Source of the DNA: Candidatus Harrisonbacteria bacterium
GTDB lineage: Bacteria; Patescibacteriota; Minisyncoccia; UBA6257; UBA11618
DNA: 31,463 nt
NCBI GenBank assembly: GCA_023244865.1
Contig: JAHFLM010000001.1
Span: 1-31,463 of the forward strand
Direction: 5' to 3'
Shown: in pieces, positions 19,262-25,368 of the stretch
How positions within the stretch are numbered: the stretch's first letter is position 1
Layout of the letters: each line of letters begins with the position of its first letter
Program-made: the position numbers and the translations under genes
The notes under the pieces: model-generated
What the model saw: only the letters and a program-made list of their open reading frames with translations
What the model was told of the DNA's origin: nothing
The model's database searches: none

Positions 19262-20602
19262 ATGAATAAAGCTATTAAAAAAGCCCCTGCCAAGAAGGAG
19301 GAGGCTGAAACAACAGCTGCTAAGCCAGCCAAAAGAGCCAGAAAGCCGGGCAAGTTTACCTTTCAGAGCGTCAAGGGCATGCACGATATTTTGCCAGTTG
19401 ATCAGGTTTTTTGGGATAAAATTAGGAAGGAGGTTTTGAATATCTCCGATTATTATGGCTTTGAGCGGATCGACACTCCCGCCATTGAAAACGCCGCTGT
19501 TTTTGAAAAAGGCGTAGGTGCTGCCACCGACATTGTCGAAAAAGAAATGTTCTATATAAAAAGCGATGATAAGCTAGTTTTGCGTCCAGAATGCACTGCT
19601 TCGGTGGTGAGAGCTTATCTCGAACACGGCATGACGCACTTACCTCAGCCCGTGAAGCTTTATTACTTCGGCCCCATGTATCGTCATGAGCAGCCTCAAG
19701 AAGGTCGCTTCCGAGAATTTCACCAAGTAGGTTTCGAAATTTTAGGTTCTGAAAGCGATCCTATTTATGACGCTCAAGTGATTTTAGCCTGCTATCGTTT
19801 GCTCGAAGCCTGCAAACTTTCAAAGTTAGAAATTCACGTTAACACTATCGGTTGCCGCGTTTGCCGGCCGGTTTTCCGCCGCCGTTTATTGGAATACTAT
19901 AAAAACAAACCAATCTGCAAAGATTGCCGCCGCCGCATTGTTACCAACCCCCTTCGTTTATTAGATTGCAAAGAAGAGAAGTGTGAAAAGTTCAAAAAAG
20001 ATGCGCCAACGATTTTGGATTCCACCTGCAACAACTGCAACACTCACTTTAAGTCCGTCGTGGAATATTTAGACGAGTTAAAGATCCCTTATATTTTAGA
20101 TAACAATTTAGTAAGAGGTTTAGATTACTACAGCCGCACTACTTTCGAAATTTTTGAAACCGGCTCCAAGCTCGCTTTGGCTGGTGGTGGTCGCTACGAT
20201 TACTTAGTGGAAATTTTAGGTGGCAAGGTCACTCCAGCCGTCGGCGCCGCGCTCGGCGTTGAGCGTATTGTGAGTTTGATGCAAGAACGTAATCCAGAAA
20301 TGGGCAGGAAGAGTAAGGTGGATGTTTTCTTAGTCCACATCGGCAGCTTAGCTAAAAAGAAATCTTTAGTTTTAATCGAAGAATTACGTAAGGGCGGAAT
20401 TCGTGTGCGCGAAGCGCTTGGTAAAGATTCCATGAAGAGTCAGCTCCGCCAAGCCGACAAAGAAAATGTAACTTTAGCTTTAATTTATGGTCAGAAAGAA
20501 GCTTTTGAAGACACGATTATCATCCGTGATTTAGCTAACAGCTCTCAAGAAACCGTGCCACTAGAAAAGCTTGTCGCTGAAGTGAAGCGTCGTTTGAAGT
20601 AA
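19262..20602 (+). CDS. hisS: Histidyl-tRNA synthetase with basic N-terminal extension
   Basis: It charges tRNA-His. Class II motifs are clear: motif 2 as YYFGPMYRHEQPQEGRFREFHQ, the His-specific LVRGLDYYSRTTFE and AGGGRYDYL, and motif 3 as AALGVERI, followed by the anticodon-binding domain (from about residue 350, VFLVHIG...). A Cys-rich insertion (CRVCRPV, CKDCRRR, CKEEKCEKF, CNNCNTHF) suggests a zinc knuckle, as seen in many bacterial HisRS. The first 30 residues are Lys/Ala-rich (KKAPAKKEEAETTAAKPAKRARKPGK) and absent from most homologues. The last base of its stop codon is the first of the HIT gene, indicating coupled translation. Confidence 0.95.
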   Translation: MNKAIKKAPAKKEEAETTAAKPAKRARKPGKFTFQSVKGMHDILPVDQVFWDKIRKEVLNISDYYGFERIDTPAIENAAVFEKGVGAATDIVEKEMFYIKSDDKLVLRPECTASVVRAYLEHGMTHLPQPVKLYYFGPMYRHEQPQEGRFREFHQVGFEILGSESDPIYDAQVILACYRLLEACKLSKLEIHVNTIGCRVCRPVFRRRLLEYYKNKPICKDCRRRIVTNPLRLLDCKEEKCEKFKKDAPTILDSTCNNCNTHFKSVVEYLDELKIPYILDNNLVRGLDYYSRTTFEIFETGSKLALAGGGRYDYLVEILGGKVTPAVGAALGVERIVSLMQERNPEMGRKSKVDVFLVHIGSLAKKKSLVLIEELRKGGIRVREALGKDSMKSQLRQADKENVTLALIYGQKEAFEDTIIIRDLANSSQETVPLEKLVAEVKRRLK

Positions 20603-21015
20603 TGGAGAATTGCCTTTTCTGTAAAATCGCTAGTCATGAACTTAAGGCCAATTTCATCTATGAAGATGATAATGTCATGGCGATCTTAGATATTCATCCG
20701 TCTGCAACTGGTCACACTATGGTGATCCCGAAAGTGCACGCAAAAAACATGCTAGAGATTGAAGATTCCGCCATTCCCGAACTTTTTGCCACAGTAAAAA
20801 AAGTCCTACATCTTCTGAAAGATTCCCTTAACCCCAACGGCTTTACTATAGGAATCAATCATGGTAAGATCAGCGGACAGGAAATTGATCACCTGCATAT
20901 TCATCTCATTCCGCGCTACGAAGGGGATCGAGGCAACTCGGTGCAATCAGTGGTCAACTTTTCTGCAGAAGACAGGCTTAATGGTTTAAAGAAACTTATT
21001 TTAAAAAATAATTAA
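20602..21015 (+). CDS. HIT-family nucleotide hydrolase
   Basis: A 137-residue HIT (histidine triad) protein of the Hint/HinT-like branch, which hydrolyses nucleoside phosphoramidates and related compounds. The catalytic triad IDHLHIHLIPR (H97, H99, H101) is intact, and the N-terminal CLFCKI (C4, C7) with H46-type His provides the zinc site common in bacterial members. Length is typical. The ATG overlaps the hisS stop by one base, and rpsU follows after six bases. The natural substrate is unknown. Confidence 0.92.
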   Translation: MENCLFCKIASHELKANFIYEDDNVMAILDIHPSATGHTMVIPKVHAKNMLEIEDSAIPELFATVKKVLHLLKDSLNPNGFTIGINHGKISGQEIDHLHIHLIPRYEGDRGNSVQSVVNFSAEDRLNGLKKLILKNN

Positions 21016-21021
21016 TTAAAA

Positions 21022-21234
21022 ATGATTGATATCAAGAAAAAAGACGGCGAAACTCCAGCCTCTTTCATTTATCGTTTTACTAAAAAGGTGCAGCACAGCG
21101 GCGTTTTAAAGGAAAGTAAAAAGCGCCGATTTTATGAACGCCCAGCTAATAAGCGAAAGCGTCGTCTTTCTGCTCTCCATAGAGAGGTTAAAAAAGAAGA
21201 GACTAAACAAAACAAAAAGTTAGGTATATTTTAG
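21022..21234 (+). CDS. rpsU: Ribosomal protein S21
   Basis: A 70-residue small-subunit protein that helps mRNA pairing with the 16S rRNA 3' end. It shows the family pattern: ESPASFIYRFTKKVQHSGVL-like start (here GETPASFIYRFTKKVQHSGV), then ESKKRRFYERPANKRKRR and a basic C-terminus. Its presence is notable because many genes in this window lack a Shine-Dalgarno site. It ends the lepB-hisS-HIT-rpsU run and is followed by a hairpin and T tract. Confidence 0.93.
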   Translation: MIDIKKKDGETPASFIYRFTKKVQHSGVLKESKKRRFYERPANKRKRRLSALHREVKKEETKQNKKLGIF

Positions 21235-21249
21235 AAATTAAAAATTTCT

Positions 21250-21286
21250 AACCCTGCAGAGCCTTGGCGAAGCAGGGCTTTTTGTT
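21250..21286 (+). terminator. Terminator after rpsU
   Basis: CCCTGC (21252-21257) pairs with GCAGGG (21272-21277), followed by CTTTTTG. Directly before it a 9-bp palindrome (TTAGAAATT/AATTTCTAA) overlaps the stop codon and may assist. Confidence 0.65.
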
Positions 21287-21323
21287 TATTATTAGACAAT
21301 ATTCACATCTAAATATTTAAATT

Positions 21324-21770
21324 ATGTTAAAAGAAAAATTAATGGAGGACTTGAAGGGGGCGATGAAAGCCGGTGATCAATTTAAGGTTGAAGTAATCCG
21401 TGGCACCATGGCCGGAATTCAATCAAAAGCAATCGAAAATCGAGGCGCTGGTTTAAACGATGTTTTAACCGACCCTGAAATCGAAGACGTTTTAAGAAAA
21501 GAAGTTAAAAAAAGAAAAGACTCCGCTACTATGTTCCAAACCGGTGGCCGAGCCGACTTAGCCGAAAAAGAATTAAAAGAAATCGAAGTTCTCACCGTCT
21601 ATCTTCCAAAGGAGTTAGACGCCGCCGAATTAGAGGTAAAAGTTAAGGCGATCGTTGAAGCCACCGCCTCCAAAGACTTCCCAACCGTCATCAAAGAAGT
21701 CATGGCCCAACTAAAAGGCCAAGCCGACGGCAAAACCATCTCGGAATTAGTTAAAAAACTTTTAGCCTAA
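21324..21770 (+). CDS. GatB/YqeY-domain protein
   Basis: This 148-residue helical protein belongs to the YqeY family, related to the tail domain of the amidotransferase subunit GatB. Family members are thought to bind tRNA, but the role of the stand-alone form is unresolved. Typical features are LKEKLMEDLKGAMKAGDQFKVEVIRGTMAGI at the start, the central EVLRKEVKKRKDSA-like helix (here EDVLRKEVKKRKDSATMF), YLPKEL and the C-terminal GQADGKTISELVKKLL. Length is normal. The GATB/YqeY gene often follows rpsU in bacteria, as it does here. No ribosome binding site of full strength is seen. Confidence 0.92.
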   Translation: MLKEKLMEDLKGAMKAGDQFKVEVIRGTMAGIQSKAIENRGAGLNDVLTDPEIEDVLRKEVKKRKDSATMFQTGGRADLAEKELKEIEVLTVYLPKELDAAELEVKVKAIVEATASKDFPTVIKEVMAQLKGQADGKTISELVKKLLA

Positions 21771-21789
21771 TCGCCCATAAACGCTCAAC

Positions 21790-21899
21790 TGTCATTCAGA
21801 GCCCAATTCCGTTTGATTCCCCAAAGAATCAATTCGGAATTGAGGCGTGGAATCTATTCAATATTTAAAAATTAATCACAAAACTCCCGTGGTTTATCC
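21790..21899 (+). repeat. TGTCATTC-family repeat, copy E
   Basis: It starts TGTCATTCAGAGCCC and has the same palindrome as copy D and GAGGCGTGGAATCTATTC, but then continues with AATATTTAAAAATTAATCAC and AACTCCCGTGG instead of the GAATGACA end. This second half is shared with the reverse copy at 2797-2996. Confidence 0.75.
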
Positions 21900-21943
21900 T
21901 GAGCATGGTCGAAGGGCAATCTAATCCATACCAAGAACGATTC

Positions 21944-22387
21944 ATGAAAATTCTTTTTATTTGTAGGGGAAATGTTGGGCGTAGTCAGATGGCTGAGGCC
22001 ATGTTTAATAATCGAGCAAGTGATGAATTTCAAGCATTTTCAGCCGGAACATGGGTAAAAAATAAAAGTGGAGAAAGTATGCATGGTAGAAAAATCAACG
22101 AGCTTGATTCTGCTAAGGAGGTTATTAACTCTATAAGTGAAATCGGCATTGATATAGCTGATAATGAAAGAACTCAGCTTGATCCAAAGATGGTTGAAGA
22201 CGCTGATCTAGTTATTGTGATGGCGGAAAAGCATACCCTTCCAGATTATTTGGAAGGCCAAGCCAAAGCTAGATATTGGGAGGTTTTAGATCCTAAGGAT
22301 ATGGATCAAGAATCTACTAACGAGATTCGTAATCAGATCAGTGGCCTAGTTGATGAGTTGATTAGTGAGCTTGGTGCTAAAAAATAG
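21944..22387 (+). CDS. Low-molecular-weight protein tyrosine phosphatase / arsenate reductase-like protein
   Basis: A 147-residue protein with the phosphate-binding loop CRGNVGRS (C7, R13; C-x5-R-S) at the N-terminus and a DP pair at D116-P117 (VLDPKDM) that matches the general acid loop of the low-molecular-weight phosphatase fold. It could remove phosphate from protein tyrosine or arginine, or reduce arsenate with help of thiols; the second fits less well because the extra Cys residues used by arsenate reductases are not seen. The start at 21944 opens directly into the first beta strand (MKILFICRGN). A frame starting 13 codons earlier would translate repeat sequence. No neighbour suggests a substrate. 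Confidence 0.85.
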   Translation: MKILFICRGNVGRSQMAEAMFNNRASDEFQAFSAGTWVKNKSGESMHGRKINELDSAKEVINSISEIGIDIADNERTQLDPKMVEDADLVIVMAEKHTLPDYLEGQAKARYWEVLDPKDMDQESTNEIRNQISGLVDELISELGAKK

Positions 22388-22439
22388 GATACTTAGGTAT
22401 TTATTCTATTCCCCACTTTTTCTTCCGCATTTTTTAAGC

Positions 22440-22445
22440 TAAACT
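22440..22445 (+). promoter_or_regulatory. -10 box (TAAACT) before ybeY
   Basis: TAAACT ends eight bases before the ATG at 22454, so the ybeY-ftsA transcript probably has almost no leader. Confidence 0.35.
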
Positions 22446-22453
22446 ATCATTAA

Positions 22454-22831
22454 ATGAAAACCCTGATTCTTTATGAAGAGGATGACTTTTCGCACGAAGC
22501 TGATTTAGCTCAAAAAATCTTAGATCAGCTAAGCCCTATCCTTCATTTAGAAAATAAATTTATAGAGGTCAACTTAGTCGGGGACGAGACGATGAAAACC
22601 AACGTTCATTCTTACGAGGCTAGGAGTGGCGTGCCCCGACCTGATATTTACCCTGCCATAAATCTTGGCGAGGTTTATTTAAACCCCAAACAAATCAAAG
22701 AAAGAGGCGAGGATTTTTCTTTTATGTTGATTCACGGCCTTCTCCATCTTTTAGGCTATGATCACTTAAAAGATGATGATAGAATTAAAATGGAAAGACA
22801 GGAGCAATTCCTTCTGTCGCAGCTTTCATGA
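22454..22831 (+). CDS. ybeY: YbeY endoribonuclease
   Basis: YbeY is a metal-dependent endoribonuclease involved in 16S rRNA maturation and ribosome quality control. The metal site HGLLHLLGYDH (H94, H98, H104) is complete. At 125 residues it is on the short side of the family (commonly 150-170), lacking part of the N-terminal region. The four-base ATGA overlap with ftsA shows translational coupling. There is no Shine-Dalgarno site; a -10-like box lies just upstream. Confidence 0.9.
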   Translation: MKTLILYEEDDFSHEADLAQKILDQLSPILHLENKFIEVNLVGDETMKTNVHSYEARSGVPRPDIYPAINLGEVYLNPKQIKERGEDFSFMLIHGLLHLLGYDHLKDDDRIKMERQEQFLLSQLS

Positions 22832-24066
22832 CTAATAATTCCGAATATTTAATTGGTTTAGATATCGGCTGCTCTTCGATTAAAGCGGTCGTAGGCGAGC
22901 TCGGCCGAGATGGTCGGGTTACTTTAGTTAAAGCGATTAAAAGCCCTATGCGAGGCATGAGGCGGGGGATGATTGATGATGCGAAGGAGGCAGCTGGAGC
23001 TGTTAATATTTTTCTTAGCTCTATTCGGCGTGATTTTCCTTTAAGCCTAAAAAATATTTATTTAAATACTGGCACTGCCCAAGCTCGTGGGGTTATGTCT
23101 CGCGGCATTGTTGCTGTTTCTCGTGCCGACGATGAGGTTAGCCACTATGACACCGTAGAAGTCGTGCGTGCTTCCCAAGAAATTAAATTACCCTCAAACA
23201 GAATGGTAATTCACGCCGTCACGCGCGAATATATCGTCGACGAAGTCTCTGGCATCAAAGATCCAGTCGGTATGATCGGCAAAAGACTCGAAGCGAACGT
23301 GATGTTGATCGATGTTTTCTCCCCTGCTATTAAAAGTTTAGAAAAAGTTATTAAAGATAACGGCGGCGAAATTAAGGGCATGGTTTTCGGTCCCTTGGCT
23401 TGCAGCCGTTCGGTTTTAAATAAAAATCAAAAAGAATTAGGGGTCGCTTTAATCGATATCGGTTTTTCTACCACCAGCCTCGCCGTTTTTGAAGATGGTA
23501 GCTTACTCCACACCGCGGTTTTTCCCTTTGGTTCGTCGCATATCACTAATGACTTAGCTGTTGGCTTAAAAATCTCGCCCGAAGCCGCCGAAGCAATTAA
23601 GTTTTCTTTCGGTGCCGCCTTGGCGAAAGAAATGCCACCACGCGAAATGATCGACTTAAAAAAGATTGATAGTCGGGCCAAGGGTAGTGTGACTCGCCGT
23701 TTCGTTGCCGAAATCATAGAGGCTCGCCTCGTCGAAATGTTTCAAGTAATTGGCGAAGACCTAAGGCGTATTAACCGCTTCGGCAAACTCCCTGCCGGCA
23801 TCGTTTTGGTTGGTGGCGGCTCTAAGCTTCCTAATATTTGCGATTTAGTAAAGCAAGAACTGCACTTAGCTGCTGACTTAGGCTCGGCTGATCTCTCCTT
23901 AACTAATTTAAGAGACAACAATCTTTCAATCGAAGCAGACGATCCCGAATGGACCGCCGCTCTAGGTTTGGTTTTCCTAGGCCACGACTCAAGGAGTGAT
24001 GACACCGCCTACAAAAAAGAACTCCCCGCCTTTTTCAAAAAACTCTGGGGTTATTTCAAACCATAA
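22828..24066 (+). CDS. ftsA: Cell division protein FtsA
   Basis: FtsA is an actin-like ATPase that tethers FtsZ to the membrane. Phosphate-binding motifs are visible: LIGLDIGCSSIKAVVGEL at the N-terminus, ALIDIGFSTTSLAVFEDG in the middle and GIVLVGGGSKLPNI near the C-terminus. The FtsA-specific 1C domain lies around residues 85-170 (RGVMSRGIVAVSR onwards). The C-terminal PAFFKKLWGYFKP is an amphipathic helix fit for membrane binding. The 412 residues are typical. It overlaps ybeY by four bases. ftsZ would normally follow directly, but here three small minus-strand genes lie between. Confidence 0.95.
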   Translation: MTNNSEYLIGLDIGCSSIKAVVGELGRDGRVTLVKAIKSPMRGMRRGMIDDAKEAAGAVNIFLSSIRRDFPLSLKNIYLNTGTAQARGVMSRGIVAVSRADDEVSHYDTVEVVRASQEIKLPSNRMVIHAVTREYIVDEVSGIKDPVGMIGKRLEANVMLIDVFSPAIKSLEKVIKDNGGEIKGMVFGPLACSRSVLNKNQKELGVALIDIGFSTTSLAVFEDGSLLHTAVFPFGSSHITNDLAVGLKISPEAAEAIKFSFGAALAKEMPPREMIDLKKIDSRAKGSVTRRFVAEIIEARLVEMFQVIGEDLRRINRFGKLPAGIVLVGGGSKLPNICDLVKQELHLAADLGSADLSLTNLRDNNLSIEADDPEWTAALGLVFLGHDSRSDDTAYKKELPAFFKKLWGYFKP

Positions 24067-24067
24067 A

Positions 24068-24146
24068 AAACAAGACACGAGTCACATATCACGAGACATA
24101 AAAAACTCCCCTCCTTTACTGAGGAGGGGTAGGGGGAGGTGGACAT
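24068..24146 (+). repeat. ACAAGACACGAGTCAC-type spacer and CCCCTCC/GGAGGGG hairpin
   Basis: The low-complexity words of 7488 and 12199 recur after the ftsA stop, followed by CTCCCCTCC...GGAGGGG, a G/C-rich hairpin of about 8 bp that could terminate ftsA transcription only weakly, as no T run follows. Confidence 0.5.
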
Positions 24147-24149
24147 TAA

Positions 24150-24181
24150 AAAAACAAAAAACCCGCGTTTCCACGCGGGCT
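24150..24181 (-). terminator. Terminator of the first small minus-strand gene
   Basis: CCCGCGT (24162-24168) pairs with ACGCGGG (24173-24179); on the minus strand a long T run follows. Confidence 0.85.
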
Positions 24182-24203
24182 TGTTTTTACGTTCACGATT
24201 TGT

Positions 24204-24548
24204 TCAGATTTCCACAATCTCCATGCTCTCCGTCGCTAGCAACATGTGGCTAGCGATCGAATTGAAATCGCGGCCGTTGAAGGCACTGAGAGCGATCTGA
24301 AGTTGGGGATCTAGGAGATTCTCCGCAAACTCCGGAAGGTTCCACGTCTGATTTTGCAAAGTACGGAGAGCTAACTGTAGATTCGCCTCTGTGTCGGAGA
24401 GGGTAAATACCCTGTTACCTTCATGCTCTAGAGCTCTTTGTGGATTGTCATCCTCTGGTCCGAGAATGATTCCGAAAAGAATTGAGAGCACGCGGCCACT
24501 CCATGCAAGCGGTGAACCAATATCAATTCGAAGTACCTTTTTACCCAA
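24204..24548 (-). CDS. Hypothetical protein between ftsA and ftsZ (114 aa)
   Basis: I do not recognise this protein. The likely start is TTG at 24548, because GGAGGG lies seven bases before it; an ATG five codons upstream is possible but has no ribosome binding site. The product is mixed in character: an N-terminal strand (GKKVLRIDIG), a hydrophobic stretch (VLSILFGIILG, too short and too near the N-terminus to be sure of a membrane segment), then an acidic helical part (DTEANLQLALRTLQNQTWNLPEFAENLL). It has no Cys and no catalytic motif. A hairpin leader (24589-24615) shared with two neighbours precedes it, and a strong terminator follows. Confidence 0.6.
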   Translation of the reverse strand: MGKKVLRIDIGSPLAWSGRVLSILFGIILGPEDDNPQRALEHEGNRVFTLSDTEANLQLALRTLQNQTWNLPEFAENLLDPQLQIALSAFNGRDFNSIASHMLLATESMEIVEI

Positions 24549-24588
24549 GATTATTCCCTCCATCAAACAGGGTTGGTGTGTTAGGAGA

Positions 24589-24615
24589 TTTGAGCCTACT
24601 ACATTTCAGCTCAAA
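24589..24615 (-). promoter_or_regulatory. Hairpin leader element, copy 1 of 3
   Basis: Stem TTTGAGC/GCTCAAA (7 bp) closes a 13-base loop, read on the minus strand as TGAAATGTAGTAG. It starts two bases after the stop of the upstream gene and lies in the 5' region of the 114-aa gene. The same loop recurs at 25247-25259 and, with two changes, at 24910-24922. Confidence 0.6.
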
Positions 24616-24616
24616 C

Positions 24617-24868
24617 TTATTGTGTAGAGCGGGGTGGGGGGGCGCATTCATGTACATACCCCTCTTGGCGATAGACAATGATCGCTTCGGACATAAACGT
24701 TTCATGTTGTCGCATCTTGTAATAGCTTGTTGGTACAACGCTAACAACAACCCCGTGACCCCGTTCAATCTCCGAAATGGCAGCTTTGAGCGCTTCTTCA
24801 ATTTGCTCTTGTTCTCCGCCATCCTCTTTCAAATTAATAGGCACTCTTTTCGTCAGTACTCCAGACAT
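24617..24868 (-). CDS. Hypothetical protein between ftsA and ftsZ (83 aa)
   Basis: The start is set by GGGAGG six bases before the ATG at 24868; a start eight codons further up has no such site. The product begins MSGVLTKRVPINLKEDGGEQEQIEEALKAAISEIERGHGVVVSVVPTSYY, with an acidic helix followed by a hydrophobic strand, and ends Cys-Ala-Pro-Pro-Pro. No known motif is recognised. The pattern of helix, strand and Tyr/His residues would fit a small alpha/beta domain. It has its own promoter (24937-24966) and a variant of the shared hairpin leader. Confidence 0.6.
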   Translation of the reverse strand: MSGVLTKRVPINLKEDGGEQEQIEEALKAAISEIERGHGVVVSVVPTSYYKMRQHETFMSEAIIVYRQEGYVHECAPPPRSTQ

Positions 24869-24905
24869 GATTTCCTCCCAATCTTCATTCAAAGTTCTAG
24901 AATTC

Positions 24906-24926
24906 AGGCCTACTTCACTTCAGCCC
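24906..24926 (-). promoter_or_regulatory. Hairpin leader element, copy 2 of 3
   Basis: GGC/GCC closes the loop TGAAGTGAAGTAG (minus strand), two bases different from the other copies. It lies between the promoter and ribosome binding site of the 83-aa gene, so it is in the transcript. Confidence 0.5.
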
Positions 24927-24936
24927 CTCGTTTCAT

Positions 24937-24966
24937 ATAATAACACAAATATATAATAAAAGTCAA
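24937..24966 (-). promoter_or_regulatory. Promoter of the 83-aa gene
   Basis: On the minus strand TTGACT (24961-24966), 18 bases, then extended -10 TGT-TATTAT (24937-24942 for the hexamer). Confidence 0.75.
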
Positions 24967-24980
24967 TATAAATGAAAATA

Positions 24981-25010
24981 TCAAAAAACCCACGTGAAAA
25001 CGTGGGTTTT
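24981..25010 (-). terminator. Terminator of the 55-aa membrane protein gene
   Basis: CCCACGT (24989-24995) pairs with ACGTGGG (25000-25006); a T run follows on the minus strand. Confidence 0.88.
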
Positions 25011-25026
25011 AACTTGTTGAAAAAGT

Positions 25027-25194
25027 TCACCAATATCTTATCACCAAGGCAGCCAGAAAGTAGAGTGCAGTCTGTACTTGCATGGGCCACTTAACATCTT
25101 TGCTATTTTGGGCGCCTAACACGATGAATCCCATAAAGAACAAATGAACCAAGGCGATCACAAGAAGTGTAAAAGATAGGATATTCTGAAACAT
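25027..25194 (-). CDS. Small membrane protein between ftsA and ftsZ (55 aa)
   Basis: The product MFQNILSFTLLVIALVHLFFMGFIVLGAQNSKDVKWPMQVQTALYFLAALVIRYW has a long hydrophobic segment at about residues 4-27 and a second at 41-53, joined by a short polar loop with Lys and Asp, so a two-pass hairpin in the membrane is expected. The start is set by AGAGGG before the ATG at 25194; an upstream in-frame codon 12 residues earlier lacks such a site. It has its own promoter, the shared hairpin leader and a terminator. Function unknown; small membrane proteins of this size may modulate a larger partner. Confidence 0.6.
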   Translation of the reverse strand: MFQNILSFTLLVIALVHLFFMGFIVLGAQNSKDVKWPMQVQTALYFLAALVIRYW

Positions 25195-25240
25195 ATTAGC
25201 CCTCTTAACCCTAGTTTTATTAACCCTCAAGGTCTTATGG

Positions 25241-25267
25241 CGCGGCCTACTACATTTCAGCCTTGCG
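25241..25267 (-). promoter_or_regulatory. Hairpin leader element, copy 3 of 3
   Basis: The loop TGAAATGTAGTAG is identical to copy 1, closed by GGC/GCC and, past a TT bulge, CGC/GCG. It lies about 50 bases upstream of the membrane protein start, between promoter and ribosome binding site. Confidence 0.55.
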
Positions 25268-25273
25268 AATCAA

Positions 25274-25302
25274 ACTATGAATTAAATAACGCACAATGTC
25301 AA
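25274..25302 (-). promoter_or_regulatory. Probable promoter of the 55-aa membrane protein gene
   Basis: On the minus strand a perfect TTGACA (25297-25302), 17 bases, then CATAGT (25274-25279), a four-of-six -10. Confidence 0.55.
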
Positions 25303-25349
25303 TATTAATAAAAATCCCCGAAAAACTCGCCTTTTCCTTTTTTTTACGC

Positions 25350-25355
25350 TAAAAT
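25350..25355 (+). promoter_or_regulatory. -10 box of ftsZ
   Basis: TAAAAT ends 13 bases before the ATG, so the expected leader is about six bases and has no Shine-Dalgarno site. No good -35 is seen. Confidence 0.45.
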
Positions 25356-25368
25356 AACAGTAATTTTT

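Noticed and set aside
24391..24940. Plus-strand frames between ftsA and ftsZ
   Set aside because: They lie opposite genes with good promoters, ribosome binding sites and terminators on the minus strand and have no such signals themselves.
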